A DNA stretch of 64,000 nucleotides, taken from NCBI GenBank assembly GCA_000016765.1, contig CP000699.1, positions 4,715,501 through 4,779,500 of the forward strand. Reading direction: 5' to 3'. The notes under the pieces were generated by a model. It saw only the letters and a list, made by a program, of their open reading frames with translations. It was not told where the DNA came from and did no database searches. How positions within the stretch are numbered: the first letter of the stretch is position 1; the number at the start of each line of letters is the position of its first letter. The translations under genes and the position numbers were made by a program. Below, in pieces: positions 16,914 to 25,000 of this stretch. Origin of the DNA: Rhizorhabdus wittichii RW1 (GTDB lineage: Bacteria; Pseudomonadota; Alphaproteobacteria; Sphingomonadales; Sphingomonadaceae).

Positions 16914-17824
16914 GCCTGGCCGTTCTGTGCTCGGGGCAGGGGCGGCAGGAGCGAGGGCTGTTCGCGATGTTTGCCGGCGAGCCGGCGGCGCGGCCGGTGC
17001 TCGCGGCCACCGCTGCCCGGCTCGGCTGGGATTCGCTGTCCCACCTCGATCGCCTGTCCGATGCCGAGCTGTTCGCGAACCGGACCGGGCAGTTGCTGTG
17101 CGTCGCCCGCGCGCTCGCGGCGGTGGCGGTGCTGGACGAGGTGTTGCCGCCGGACGCGATCGTCGCCGGATACAGCGTCGGCGAGCTGGCGGCCTGGGGC
17201 GTCACGGGCCTCTGGTCGCCGTCCGAGACGCTCGACCTCGCCGACGGACGCGCCCGGGCGATGGACGCCGCCAGCGGGGCCGACGACGGCCTCGCTTATG
17301 TGCGGGGGCTGCCGCTGGACCAGGTCGAGGCGCTCGCCGCCCGCTTCGGCTGCGAGATCGCGATCGTCAACCCGGACCGCCTCACCATCCTCGGCGGCGT
17401 CACCGCCGATCTCACGGCCTTGTGCGAAGCGGCGCTGGCCGGCGGGGCGTTGCGGGCCGCGCCGATGCCCGTCCATGTCGCGTCGCACACCTCGCGGCTT
17501 GCCGCCGCCGCCGATGATTTCCTCGATCGGGCCCGTGCGATCCCGGTTCGTCGCCCGCGTCGCGCCCTGATGTCGGCGACGGGACCGCGCCTCTACCGGG
17601 CGGTCGCGCCCGACGTGGCAAGCCTCGCCGGGCAGATCGCGACGGCGATTGACTGGAACGCCGTGCTCGACGCGCTGTACGAGCGCGGCGTGCGGAGGCT
17701 TATCGAGTTCGGACCCGGACAAAGCCTCGCGACGATGGCGCGCGGCCAGTCGCGCTTCGACGCCCGTGCGCTCGACGAGTTCGACGGCCTGGCCGGTGTC
17801 GCGGCGTGGATAGGGAAGGTGTGA
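16910..17824 (+). CDS. mdcH: malonate decarboxylase-associated malonyl-CoA:ACP transacylase
   Basis: A 304-residue acyltransferase of the FabD fold. The nucleophile serine is in GYSVGE (Ser89), and the partner histidine is probably His193 in VASHTS. MdcH charges the carrier subunit with malonyl from malonyl-CoA so that the enzyme can enter its cycle. It is last in the mdc operon, overlaps mdcB by 4 bp, and is followed by a perfect hairpin at 17848-17875. Confidence 0.92.
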   Translation: MSLAVLCSGQGRQERGLFAMFAGEPAARPVLAATAARLGWDSLSHLDRLSDAELFANRTGQLLCVARALAAVAVLDEVLPPDAIVAGYSVGELAAWGVTGLWSPSETLDLADGRARAMDAASGADDGLAYVRGLPLDQVEALAARFGCEIAIVNPDRLTILGGVTADLTALCEAALAGGALRAAPMPVHVASHTSRLAAAADDFLDRARAIPVRRPRRALMSATGPRLYRAVAPDVASLAGQIATAIDWNAVLDALYERGVRRLIEFGPGQSLATMARGQSRFDARALDEFDGLAGVAAWIGKV

Positions 17825-17847
17825 GCTAGGCCCCTTCCGGCCACCCT

Positions 17848-17875
17848 CGTCATTCCCGCTTTCGCGGGAATGACG
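17848..17875. repeat. palindromic REP-like hairpin, probable transcription end of mdc operon
   Basis: A perfect inverted repeat with 12-bp arms (CGTCATTCCCGC and its complement) around a TTTC loop, 23 bp after mdcH. The same core, ATTCCCGC...GCGGGAAT, occurs twice more at 41.4-41.5 kb. It lies between a plus-strand operon end and a minus-strand gene end, so it could act as a bidirectional terminator. No T-tract is evident. Confidence 0.75.
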
Positions 17876-17920
17876 GAAAGATGAAGAAACCGGCGTGATT
17901 TGATCACATCAGTAAAGACT

Positions 17921-18583
17921 CTAGGCCTTCTCGCGTAGCGCTCGTTTGAGGGCGGCTTCGGCGGCGGTCAGATGGCGCTCCATCGCCTGCGCGGCCCCCG
18001 CCGCCTCCCCCTCGTCGAGCCGGTCGAGGATCTGGCCGAGCCCGGCGATGACGATATCCTGGGTGTCCGGGTCCGACAGCGTCAGCTCGCGCAGCGCGAC
18101 GATGTGGTCGTCATAATGGTCGATCAGGTCCCGAATGCGCTCATTGGCGATCCGCGACGTCCAGGCGACGCGGAAGGCCGAGTTGGCGGCGATGAAGCCT
18201 TCGGTGTCCCCGTCGCGCCGCGCCTCGACCTGCTCGTCGAGCGCCCGGCGCAGCGCCTTGCGGTCGGCGGGCGAGAGATGGTCGATGCTGGTCCGCAGCG
18301 CATGGGGCTCCAACAGCCGCCGCAGCTCGTAGATGTCGGCGACATCCTCGCCGGTGATGCTGGGCAGGGTGAAGCCCTTGGTCGTCGGGACGACCAGCCC
18401 GTCATGGACGAGGAGGGCGAGCGCCTCCCGGATCGGCGTCCGCGACACCCCCAATTCGGCGGCCAGGTCGCGTTCGGTCGCGACCTGCTGCGTGCCCAGC
18501 CCGCCCCGGCGCAGGCCCGACCGGAGCTTGCCGTAGACCTGCGCGCGCAGCGATTCGGATCGGGCGTGGCCCTTCTTCACCAT
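17921..18583 (-). CDS. GntR-family (FCD) transcriptional regulator
   Basis: A 220-residue FadR-type GntR protein with the winged helix at about residues 10-75 (LAAELGVSRTPIREALALLVHDGL) and an FCD domain (ELRRLLEPHALR onward). It is divergent from the racemase-fold / flavoprotein pair at 18701-20591, which is its likely target. The ATG follows a run with weak GGAGAC. A tandem TTTGGCATA repeat lies in the shared 117-bp promoter region. Confidence 0.87.
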   Translation of the reverse strand: MVKKGHARSESLRAQVYGKLRSGLRRGGLGTQQVATERDLAAELGVSRTPIREALALLVHDGLVVPTTKGFTLPSITGEDVADIYELRRLLEPHALRTSIDHLSPADRKALRRALDEQVEARRDGDTEGFIAANSAFRVAWTSRIANERIRDLIDHYDDHIVALRELTLSDPDTQDIVIAGLGQILDRLDEGEAAGAAQAMERHLTAAEAALKRALREKA

Positions 18584-18647
18584 GGAACGTCTCCCGCCTC
18601 ACCGAATGATAGCAATCGGACGCTCGCGCAACCGCCCTTGTTGACGA

Positions 18648-18665
18648 TTTGGCATATTTGGCATA
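18648..18665. promoter_or_regulatory. tandem 9-bp repeat in GntR/racemase promoter region
   Basis: Two back-to-back copies of TTTGGCATA follow a TTGACG box at 18641-18646 that could be a plus-strand -35 element, which would put the repeat in the spacer and -10 region. The position fits an operator for the divergent GntR regulator or a repeated half-site. Function is inferred from position only. Confidence 0.4.
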
Positions 18666-18700
18666 CCAGAATAGCAGCTACCGCGAGAGGCCGTTCCGCC

Positions 18701-19459
18701 ATGACCGTGAAATTGAAGTTCATCCTGCCCGTCCCGCTGTCGTCGGACGCGGCGCAGCGCTTCGCCGCGCAGATTCCCGAGACGGTGCGCAAGCCCGGCC
18801 TGACGATCGATTTCGTCGGTTGTCGGGCCGGCGGACCGCTGATGGACAGCGACCATGACGCGACGCTCGCCGCCGCCTTCGTCCTCGCGGCGGGGGCGCG
18901 GGCCGAGGAGGAGGGCTATGCGGCGGTGTGCAGCTTCTCGATGAGCGACAGCGGCCTGGCGGCGCTCCGGTCGCGCCTGACGATCCCGGTGGTCGGCGCG
19001 GCGCAGGCGTCGTTCGCGCTCGCCCAGCAGCTCGGGCGGAAATTCTCCGTCGTCACCATGTGGGCGCCCTGGGCGCGGCGCCTCGAGGAGAATGTCGCGC
19101 GCTACGGCCTGAACGGCCGCCTTGCCTCGATCCGCCATATCGACATGTCGCCCGACACCCAGGCGCTGCTGTCGGGCAAGGAGGAGGTCGTGTTCGGCCG
19201 CCTCAGGGAGCAGGCGCTCGCCGCGATCGAGCGGGACGGCGCCGACGTCGTCATCCTCGGGTCGACCACCATGTACCAGGTCCATGCCCGGCTCGCGGCG
19301 GCGCTGCCCTGTCCGGTCGTCAATCCGGGCCTCGCCGCCTACAAGGCCTGCGAGACCATGCTCGACCTCGGGCTGAGCCACAGCAAGATCGGCTATCCCG
19401 CGCCCGCGACCTTCGCCGACGACATCTTCGACCAGATAACCCCCGTGGCGGGAGCCTGA
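18701..19459 (+). CDS. Asp/Glu/hydantoin racemase-fold protein lacking both catalytic cysteines
   Basis: A 252-residue protein with the two-domain pseudo-symmetric Asp/Glu racemase fold. In hydantoin and glutamate racemases, two cysteines act in motifs of the type CFxDPGL and GCAGM. Here the matching segments read SMSDSGL (Ser80) and GSTTM (Ser188), so both cysteines are replaced by serine, although a Cys lies three residues before Ser80. A racemase reaction is therefore doubtful. The superfamily also holds decarboxylases and isomerases. The ATG at 18701 is preferred, since the long upstream frame overlaps the divergent GntR gene. One base separates it from the next gene, so the two are cotranscribed. 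Confidence 0.8.
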   Translation: MTVKLKFILPVPLSSDAAQRFAAQIPETVRKPGLTIDFVGCRAGGPLMDSDHDATLAAAFVLAAGARAEEEGYAAVCSFSMSDSGLAALRSRLTIPVVGAAQASFALAQQLGRKFSVVTMWAPWARRLEENVARYGLNGRLASIRHIDMSPDTQALLSGKEEVVFGRLREQALAAIERDGADVVILGSTTMYQVHARLAAALPCPVVNPGLAAYKACETMLDLGLSHSKIGYPAPATFADDIFDQITPVAGA

Positions 19460-19460
19460 C

Positions 19461-20591
19461 ATGACCGATATGCGCCTGCCGCTGTCCGAGCTGCTCGACC
19501 GGATCGCCGCCCGCCGCGACGAGATCGACGCGGGGCGCCATGTGCCGCGCGACCTGGTCGTCGACATGAAGCGCGCGGGCATCTTCCGCGCCAGCACGCC
19601 GAAGCTGTTCGGCGGCGACGCGCTGCCGCCCGCCGACTTCCTGCGGATGGTCGAGGCGATCGCGACGGTCGACGGCTCGGCGGCGTGGGTGGCGGCCTTC
19701 GGCTCGGCCAACACCTATCTGGCGGCGCTGCCGGTCGAGACGCAGCGCATCATCTATCGCGACGGCCCCGATCAGGTGTTCGCCGGCGGTCTCTATCCGT
19801 TGCAGCCGGCGCTGCCGGCCGAGGGCGGCTGGATCGTCTCCGGGCGCTGGCGCTTCGCGAGCGGCTGCATGGGAGCGGACTGGATCGGCGTCGGCATCGC
19901 GACAGGCACGGCCGAGGGCGGCGTCCCCGTGACGCGGATGGCGGTCGCTCCCGCGAACGAGATCGAGATCGTCGAGAATTGGGACGTCGTCGGCATGCAG
20001 GGGACCGGCAGCCACGATACCTGCGTCACCGACAAATTCTACGCCGAGCCATGGACCTGCGAGCGCGGTGCGGCGAGCGGCATCGACGAGCCGCTGTTCC
20101 GCTATCCGGCGCTGAGCTACCAGGCGCAGGTCCATGCGGTGTGCAACATCGGCCTGGCCCGCGCCGCGCTCGATGTCCTCGCCGGGATGGCGGACGGGGC
20201 GAAGATCATGCCGGGCGCCGCGCAACTCGGCGATCGCGGCTATTTCCGTACCGCGCTGGCGCGGGGCGAGGCCGAGTGGCGCGCCGCGCGGTCCTTCTTC
20301 TACGAGATGGCGGAACAGGCGTGGGACCGGCTGGTCGCCGGCGACGCGCCGACGGTCGCGGAGAAGACCCTGCTGCGGCTGAGCGCGACCCATGCCGCCC
20401 ATGCTTGCGCGCAGGTGGCGCAGGCGGCCTATCGCGTCGCCGGCATCGCCGCGATCCACAAGAGTCACCGGCTCCAGCATATCGTCCGCGACACGATGGT
20501 CGTCACCCAGCATGCCTCGCTGAGCGAGGCGACCTTCGAGGATGCGGGCGCGATCCTCGCGGATCGCGAGGGCAAGCCCGGCTTCCCCTGA
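19461..20591 (+). CDS. acyl-CoA dehydrogenase-fold flavoprotein, probable monooxygenase type
   Basis: A 376-residue protein of the acyl-CoA dehydrogenase fold, most like the FMN/FADH2-dependent hydroxylases (HsaA, HpaB-like group D) and DszC-type enzymes rather than true acyl-CoA dehydrogenases. Visible features are GRHVPRDLVVDMKRAGIFRASTPKLFGG, then the beta-domain SGRWRFASGCMGADW and the C-terminal helix bundle. No clear catalytic glutamate of the dehydrogenases is seen. Such enzymes need reduced flavin from a separate reductase, which is not encoded here. It lies 1 bp after the racemase-fold gene. The substrate is unknown. Confidence 0.78.
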   Translation: MTDMRLPLSELLDRIAARRDEIDAGRHVPRDLVVDMKRAGIFRASTPKLFGGDALPPADFLRMVEAIATVDGSAAWVAAFGSANTYLAALPVETQRIIYRDGPDQVFAGGLYPLQPALPAEGGWIVSGRWRFASGCMGADWIGVGIATGTAEGGVPVTRMAVAPANEIEIVENWDVVGMQGTGSHDTCVTDKFYAEPWTCERGAASGIDEPLFRYPALSYQAQVHAVCNIGLARAALDVLAGMADGAKIMPGAAQLGDRGYFRTALARGEAEWRAARSFFYEMAEQAWDRLVAGDAPTVAEKTLLRLSATHAAHACAQVAQAAYRVAGIAAIHKSHRLQHIVRDTMVVTQHASLSEATFEDAGAILADREGKPGFP

Positions 20592-20600
20592 GCGCCGGCG

Positions 20601-21095
20601 TCAGTCCCCGGCGGCCGAGACGATCGCGGCGACCTTGTCGAGCAGGCCGTTGAGGGTCGCGATCTCGTCCTCGCCCATCTGCTCCGCGATGCGCTCGTAG
20701 AGGGGTGTGAAGCGGGGCGTGATCTTGTCGATCAGCGATCGCCCCTCGGCGGTGATCGCGTGGAAGAAGCGCCGCGCATCGTCCTCGCTGGTCCGGCGGC
20801 TGATCAGCGAGCGTTCGTGCAGGTCGCGCAGGATGCGCGACAGGCTCGGCCCGAGCAGCAGCGATCGCTTCGCCAGCGCCGCCGTGTCGATCTCCTCCAC
20901 CGCGCCGAGGATGCGCAGCACCCGCCATTGCGGGTCGGTCAGGTCATATTGGAGGAAGATCGGCCGGAAGGCGTTGGCGAACGCCTCCCGCGTCTGGTGT
21001 AGCTTGACCGGCAGGGCGCGATAGACGTCCGACGCGCGCTGGTCCGGACCATCCTGCCCGTAGAGCAGCTCCGCCGAATTCCTCATATCCATCAC
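20601..21095 (-). CDS. MarR-family regulator, HpcR/HpaR-like (copy 1)
   Basis: A 164-residue MarR regulator with the winged helix-turn-helix at about residues 55-110 (LTDPQWRVLRIL, then LAKRSLLLGPSLSRILRDLHERSLI and the wing SEDDARRFFHAITAEG). It resembles the homoprotocatechuate operon repressors. It is divergent from the Rieske/aldehyde dehydrogenase operon, and one copy of the TAACRYGTTA palindrome lies between them at 21205-21214. It is the first of three related MarR genes next to such sites. The start could be the GTG at 21095 or ATGs a few codons in. Confidence 0.88.
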   Translation of the reverse strand: MMDMRNSAELLYGQDGPDQRASDVYRALPVKLHQTREAFANAFRPIFLQYDLTDPQWRVLRILGAVEEIDTAALAKRSLLLGPSLSRILRDLHERSLISRRTSEDDARRFFHAITAEGRSLIDKITPRFTPLYERIAEQMGEDEIATLNGLLDKVAAIVSAAGD

Positions 21096-21204
21096 CCCGC
21101 TACCCTGATCGTCATCCTGATGCCGACCCGCCCCAAGTCAAGCGCCGGAAGGTCTCCGGACGCCGAATCTCGACGGGTCTTGCAAGTGGCGCCGGAAAGA
21201 TACA

Positions 21205-21214
21205 TAACACGTTA
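21205..21214. promoter_or_regulatory. MarR-type operator, site 1 (TAACACGTTA)
   Basis: A near-perfect palindrome, TAACACGTTA, followed by AAATTATTTTCC. It is 48 bp before the Rieske oxygenase gene and about 110 bp from the divergent MarR gene. The right flank is almost the same as at site 2 (28198). It belongs to a seven-member family of sites in this window. Confidence 0.65.
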
Positions 21215-21262
21215 AATTATTTTCCGGGCCTATGATCGCCCGCCTACGGGAAACAGGATGTA

Positions 21263-22441
21263 ATGCGAAGCGCTTATGATCTGACGTCGCCGTCCTATGA
21301 CGAGTCGCTGACCCTCGTTACCCGCGGAACGCCGATGGGCGAATTGCTGCGCCGCTACTGGCACCCGGTCGGCCTGGTCGAGGACGCGACCCAGACCCCG
21401 CGCCAGATCCGCGTGCTGGGCGAGGACCTGATCCTGTTCCGCGACCATGCCGGCCGCCCCGGCCTGCTCCATCCGCGCTGCGCGCATCGGGGCGCCTCGC
21501 TGCTCTACGGGCGGACCGAGGAGCGGGGGATACGCTGCTGCTATCATGGCTGGCTGTTCGACGTCGACGGCAACTGCCTGGAGCAGCCGTGCGAGCCGAA
21601 TGGCGGCGGGCGGGCCTGCGCGAAGGTGCAGCAGCCGGCCTATCCGGTCGAGGAACTGTACGGGCTGATCTTCGCCTATCTCGGCCCGCTCGACCGCAAG
21701 CCGGTGCTGCCGCGCTACAATGTGCTGGAGGAACTGGGGCCGGGCGAGTTCATCGAGGCCGACGACACCAGCATCGGCAGCGGCGGTCCGGTGATCGTGC
21801 CGTGCAATTGGCTGCAGCATTATGAGAATGTCATGGACCCGTTCCATGTGCCGATCCTGCACGGCTCGTTCAGCGGCGTGCAGTTCAACGAGCGCATGGG
21901 CCTGATGCCCAAGGTCCGCTTCGAGGAGAGCCCGCGCGGCATCCAGAGCACCCAGATCCGCGACCTGGGCGAGGGCAAGGTCCATCGCCGGATCACCGAG
22001 GCGGTGCTGCCGACGATCCGCGCGGTCGCCAGCCCGCGCGCGACGGTCGACGGGCCCTGCTCGCTGCTCGGCTGGGTGCTGCCGATCGACGACACCAGCT
22101 TCCGCATCTATTCGGCCGGCCGCGTCACCCAGGCGGGCACGCTCAGGACGATCCGCTCGCACTTCAACGGCAAGCTCTGGCAGGAGCTGACCGAGGCGGA
22201 GCATCGCGATTTCCCGGGCGATTATGAGGCGCAGGTCAGCCAGGGACCGATCACGCTCCATTCGGAGGAGCATCTGGTCAGCTCCGATCGCGGCATCGGC
22301 ATGCTGCGCCGCCTCTATCGCGAGCAGGTCAAGCGGGTGGCGGAAGGCGGCGATCCGATCGGCACCGCCTTCGCCGACGAGGCCGGCCTCGTCGCCCTCG
22401 CGGCGGGAACCGAGGTCGTCGCGGATGCCGCCCATGGCTGA
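21263..22441 (+). CDS. Rieske oxygenase of the phthalate dioxygenase/demethylase type
   Basis: A 392-residue Rieske oxygenase. The cluster ligands are Cys73-x-His75 (CAHRGA) and Cys92-x2-His95 (CCYHGW). The mononuclear iron site is NVMDPFHVPILH (D-x2-H-x4-H). The architecture is that of single-subunit enzymes needing an external reductase (phthalate 4,5-dioxygenase, VanA, syringate or homovanillate demethylases). It is first in an operon with aldehyde dehydrogenase, aminotransferase, ThDP enzyme and MFS genes, under a MarR-type palindrome. Given the homoprotocatechuate genes downstream, hydroxylation or O-demethylation that yields 3,4-dihydroxyphenylacetate is a reasonable guess, but the substrate is not proven. 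Confidence 0.87.
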   Translation: MRSAYDLTSPSYDESLTLVTRGTPMGELLRRYWHPVGLVEDATQTPRQIRVLGEDLILFRDHAGRPGLLHPRCAHRGASLLYGRTEERGIRCCYHGWLFDVDGNCLEQPCEPNGGGRACAKVQQPAYPVEELYGLIFAYLGPLDRKPVLPRYNVLEELGPGEFIEADDTSIGSGGPVIVPCNWLQHYENVMDPFHVPILHGSFSGVQFNERMGLMPKVRFEESPRGIQSTQIRDLGEGKVHRRITEAVLPTIRAVASPRATVDGPCSLLGWVLPIDDTSFRIYSAGRVTQAGTLRTIRSHFNGKLWQELTEAEHRDFPGDYEAQVSQGPITLHSEEHLVSSDRGIGMLRRLYREQVKRVAEGGDPIGTAFADEAGLVALAAGTEVVADAAHG

Positions 22442-23882
22442 CGCCCGCACCTATCTGGCGGGCGGCGCCTGGATCGAGGCGACCGCCAATCCGCCGATCC
22501 CGGTCGTCAATCCCGCCAATGGCGCGGTGATCGGCGAAGCGCCCTGCTGCACCGCCGACGACGTCGACCGGGCGGTGGCGGCGGCGCGGGCGGCGTTGCC
22601 CGGCTGGGCGGCGACCCCGGTCGCCGACCGGCTGGCGCGGCTCTCCGCGCTGCGCGAGGCGCTGGCGGCGCGCGGCGACGAGCTGGCGCTGCTGATCACC
22701 CGGCAGATGGGAACGCCGATCGGCTTCTCGCGCGCCGCGCAGATCGGCCTGCCGCTGCGGACCTTCGACATCACCATCGCGGCGATGGCGGCGCTGGAGG
22801 AGGAGCGCACCGCGCGGTCGCGCATCCTGCGCGATCCGGCGGGGGTGGTCGCGGCGATCACGCCGTGGAACTTTCCGCTGCACCAGATCGCGGCGAAGGT
22901 CGTCCCCGCGCTCGCCGCCGGCTGCACTGTCGTCCTCAAGCCGAGCGAGATCACCCCGCTCGACGCGCGCATCTTCGCCGAGCTGGTCGAGGGCTGCGGC
23001 TTTCCAGCGGGCGTCTTCAACATGCTGTTCGGCGCGGCCGAGACCGGCGCGGCGCTGGTCGCGCACCCGCAGGTCGACATGGTCAGCTTCACCGGATCGA
23101 CCGCCGCCGGCCGCCATATCGGCGCGCAGGCGGGCCGCGACCTCAAGAAGGCCGCGCTCGAACTGGGCGGCAAATCGGCCAACATCCTGCTCGACGACGC
23201 CGACCTGTCGGTCGCGGTGCCGCAGGCGATCGGCCAGTGCTTCGTCAATGGCGGCCAGACCTGCGCCGCGCTGACCCGGCTGATCGTGCCGCGCGCGAAG
23301 CGGGCCGCGGTCGAGGCGCTGGCGGTGGAGGCCGCCGCGCGATGGCTGCCCGGCGATCCCGAGCAGCCGTCGACCCGGCTCGGCCCGCTCTCCTCGCTGC
23401 GGCAGCGCGAGCGGGTCGCGGCGATGGTCGCCCGTGCGCTGGAGGACGGGGCGACCGCGCTGATCGGCGGGACCGCCGCGCCCGAGGGTTTCGAAAAGGG
23501 CGCCTGGTTCGCCGCGACCGTCCTGTCGGGCGTCACGCCCGCCATGGAGATCGCGCGCGAGGAGGTGTTCGGTCCGGTCCTCGTCATCCTCGACCATGAC
23601 GGCGAGGAGGACGCGATCGCGATCGCCAACGACAGCGCCTATGGCCTGTCGGGCGGCGTCTGGTCGGCCGATCCGGCGCGCGCCGAGCGGGTCGCGGCGC
23701 GGCTGCGCACCGGGCAGGTGATGATCAACGGCGCGATGCTCGACATGGAGGCGCCGTTCGGCGGGGTCGGCCAGTCGGGCATCGGCCGTGAATATGGCCG
23801 CTACGGTCTCGAGGAATATTTCAACCTGAAGGCGATCACCGGCGCCGCTTCGGCGGGCCAGGATCGCGGGAGCAATGGATGA
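22434..23882 (+). CDS. NAD(P)-dependent aldehyde dehydrogenase
   Basis: A 482-residue aldehyde dehydrogenase. The cofactor/active-site motifs are ITPWNFPLHQIAAKVVPALAAG, the general-base region LELGGKSANILLDDAD and the nucleophile in GGQTCAALTRL. It oxidises an aldehyde to the acid. Its position before an aminotransferase and a 2-oxo-acid decarboxylase-like gene fits oxidation of an arylacetaldehyde formed by those two enzymes. It overlaps the Rieske gene by 8 bp. An ATG at 22425 would add three residues. The stop overlaps the next start in an ATGA motif. Confidence 0.9.
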   Translation: MADARTYLAGGAWIEATANPPIPVVNPANGAVIGEAPCCTADDVDRAVAAARAALPGWAATPVADRLARLSALREALAARGDELALLITRQMGTPIGFSRAAQIGLPLRTFDITIAAMAALEEERTARSRILRDPAGVVAAITPWNFPLHQIAAKVVPALAAGCTVVLKPSEITPLDARIFAELVEGCGFPAGVFNMLFGAAETGAALVAHPQVDMVSFTGSTAAGRHIGAQAGRDLKKAALELGGKSANILLDDADLSVAVPQAIGQCFVNGGQTCAALTRLIVPRAKRAAVEALAVEAAARWLPGDPEQPSTRLGPLSSLRQRERVAAMVARALEDGATALIGGTAAPEGFEKGAWFAATVLSGVTPAMEIAREEVFGPVLVILDHDGEEDAIAIANDSAYGLSGGVWSADPARAERVAARLRTGQVMINGAMLDMEAPFGGVGQSGIGREYGRYGLEEYFNLKAITGAASAGQDRGSNG

Positions 23883-25000
23883 GCGATTTCGGTTTCCCCC
23901 TGGCGCATGTCGCGTCGATCCCCCCTTATCCGCCGGGTCGCCCGATCGACGCGGTGGCGCGCGAGTTCGGGCTCGACCCGGCGGCGATCGTCAAGCTCGC
24001 CTCGAACGAGAACCCGCTCGGCTGCTCGCCCCGGGCGACCGAGGCGCTCGCCAAGGCGGCGGCCGAGACGCATCTCTACCCCGACTTCGACTGCTATGCG
24101 CTGAAGCAGGCGCTTGCCGCGCAGCTCGGGGTTCCCGCCACCCATGTCCTGCCCGCCGCCGGATCGAGCGAGCTGATCTCGCTGGTGGCGCGCGCCTTCC
24201 TCGACGGCGACCGCAAGGCGGTCATCCCGCAATATGCCTTCCAGGCCTATGAGGGCGCGATCGGTTCGGTCGGCGCCGAGGCGGTGATCGTGCCGGTGCG
24301 CGGTTGGCAGGCCGATCTCGACGCGATGCTCGCGGCGGTCGACGATCGGGTCCACCTGATCTACCTCGCGACGCCGAACAATCCGACCGGCACGGTCGTC
24401 CCGACCGTCGATCTGGAGCGCTTCGTCGAGGCGTTGCCGCCGCATGTGCTGCTGGTCCTCGACGAGGCCTATCGCGAGTTCCTGCCGCCCGAGCAGCAGC
24501 CCGACATCGCCCGCCTGTTCGCGCGCCGCCGCAACCTGCTGGTGATGCGGACCTTCTCCAAGGTCCATGGCCTCGCCGCGCTGCGCGTCGGCTACGGCAT
24601 CGGCGATCCCGAGCTGCTCGGCCTGCTGCGCCGGCTCCAGCTTCCCTTCTCGGTCGGCGCGCCGGCCCAGGCGGCGGCGATCGCCGCGCTCGGCGACGCA
24701 GAGTTCGTCGAGCGCGGCCGCCGCGAGAACGCGGCCGAGCGGCAGCGGATGGAGGAGCGCTTCGCGGCGCTCGGCATCGAGCATGTCCCCTCGTTCGGCA
24801 ATTTCGTCCTTGCGCGCACCGGCAACGGCCCGGCGACGGCGCAGGCGCTGATGCGGCGCGGGGTGATCGTGCGGCCGGTCGCGGGCAGCGGCCTGGTCGA
24901 CTGGATCCGCGTCTCGGTCGGCACCGCGCGCGAGAACGACATATTTTTCGAAAAGCTGGACGACGTCCGTGCCGACGCCAAGAGCGCGGTGGTCGCCTGA
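23879..25000 (+). CDS. PLP-dependent aminotransferase, histidinol-phosphate aminotransferase-like
   Basis: A 373-residue class I/II aminotransferase of the HisC subgroup. The substrate-side start LASNENPLGCSP, the PLP-contact block ATPNNPTGT, the Asp-Tyr pair in LDEAYREF and the PLP lysine in TFSKVHGLAALRVGYG are all present. HisC-type enzymes often act on aromatic amino acids as well as histidinol phosphate. No other his gene is nearby. The neighbours are catabolic, so a role in removing the amino group of an aromatic amino acid (Tyr, Phe or a derivative) to give an arylpyruvate is inferred. The gene is coupled to both neighbours by 4- and 1-bp overlaps. Confidence 0.87.
   Translation: MSDFGFPLAHVASIPPYPPGRPIDAVAREFGLDPAAIVKLASNENPLGCSPRATEALAKAAAETHLYPDFDCYALKQALAAQLGVPATHVLPAAGSSELISLVARAFLDGDRKAVIPQYAFQAYEGAIGSVGAEAVIVPVRGWQADLDAMLAAVDDRVHLIYLATPNNPTGTVVPTVDLERFVEALPPHVLLVLDEAYREFLPPEQQPDIARLFARRRNLLVMRTFSKVHGLAALRVGYGIGDPELLGLLRRLQLPFSVGAPAQAAAIAALGDAEFVERGRRENAAERQRMEERFAALGIEHVPSFGNFVLARTGNGPATAQALMRRGVIVRPVAGSGLVDWIRVSVGTARENDIFFEKLDDVRADAKSAVVA

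Noticed and set aside
23879-25000. HisC-like gene as a histidine biosynthesis gene
   Set aside because: No other his gene is present. It is coupled to an aldehyde dehydrogenase and ThDP enzyme under a MarR-type site, which fits a catabolic transaminase better.
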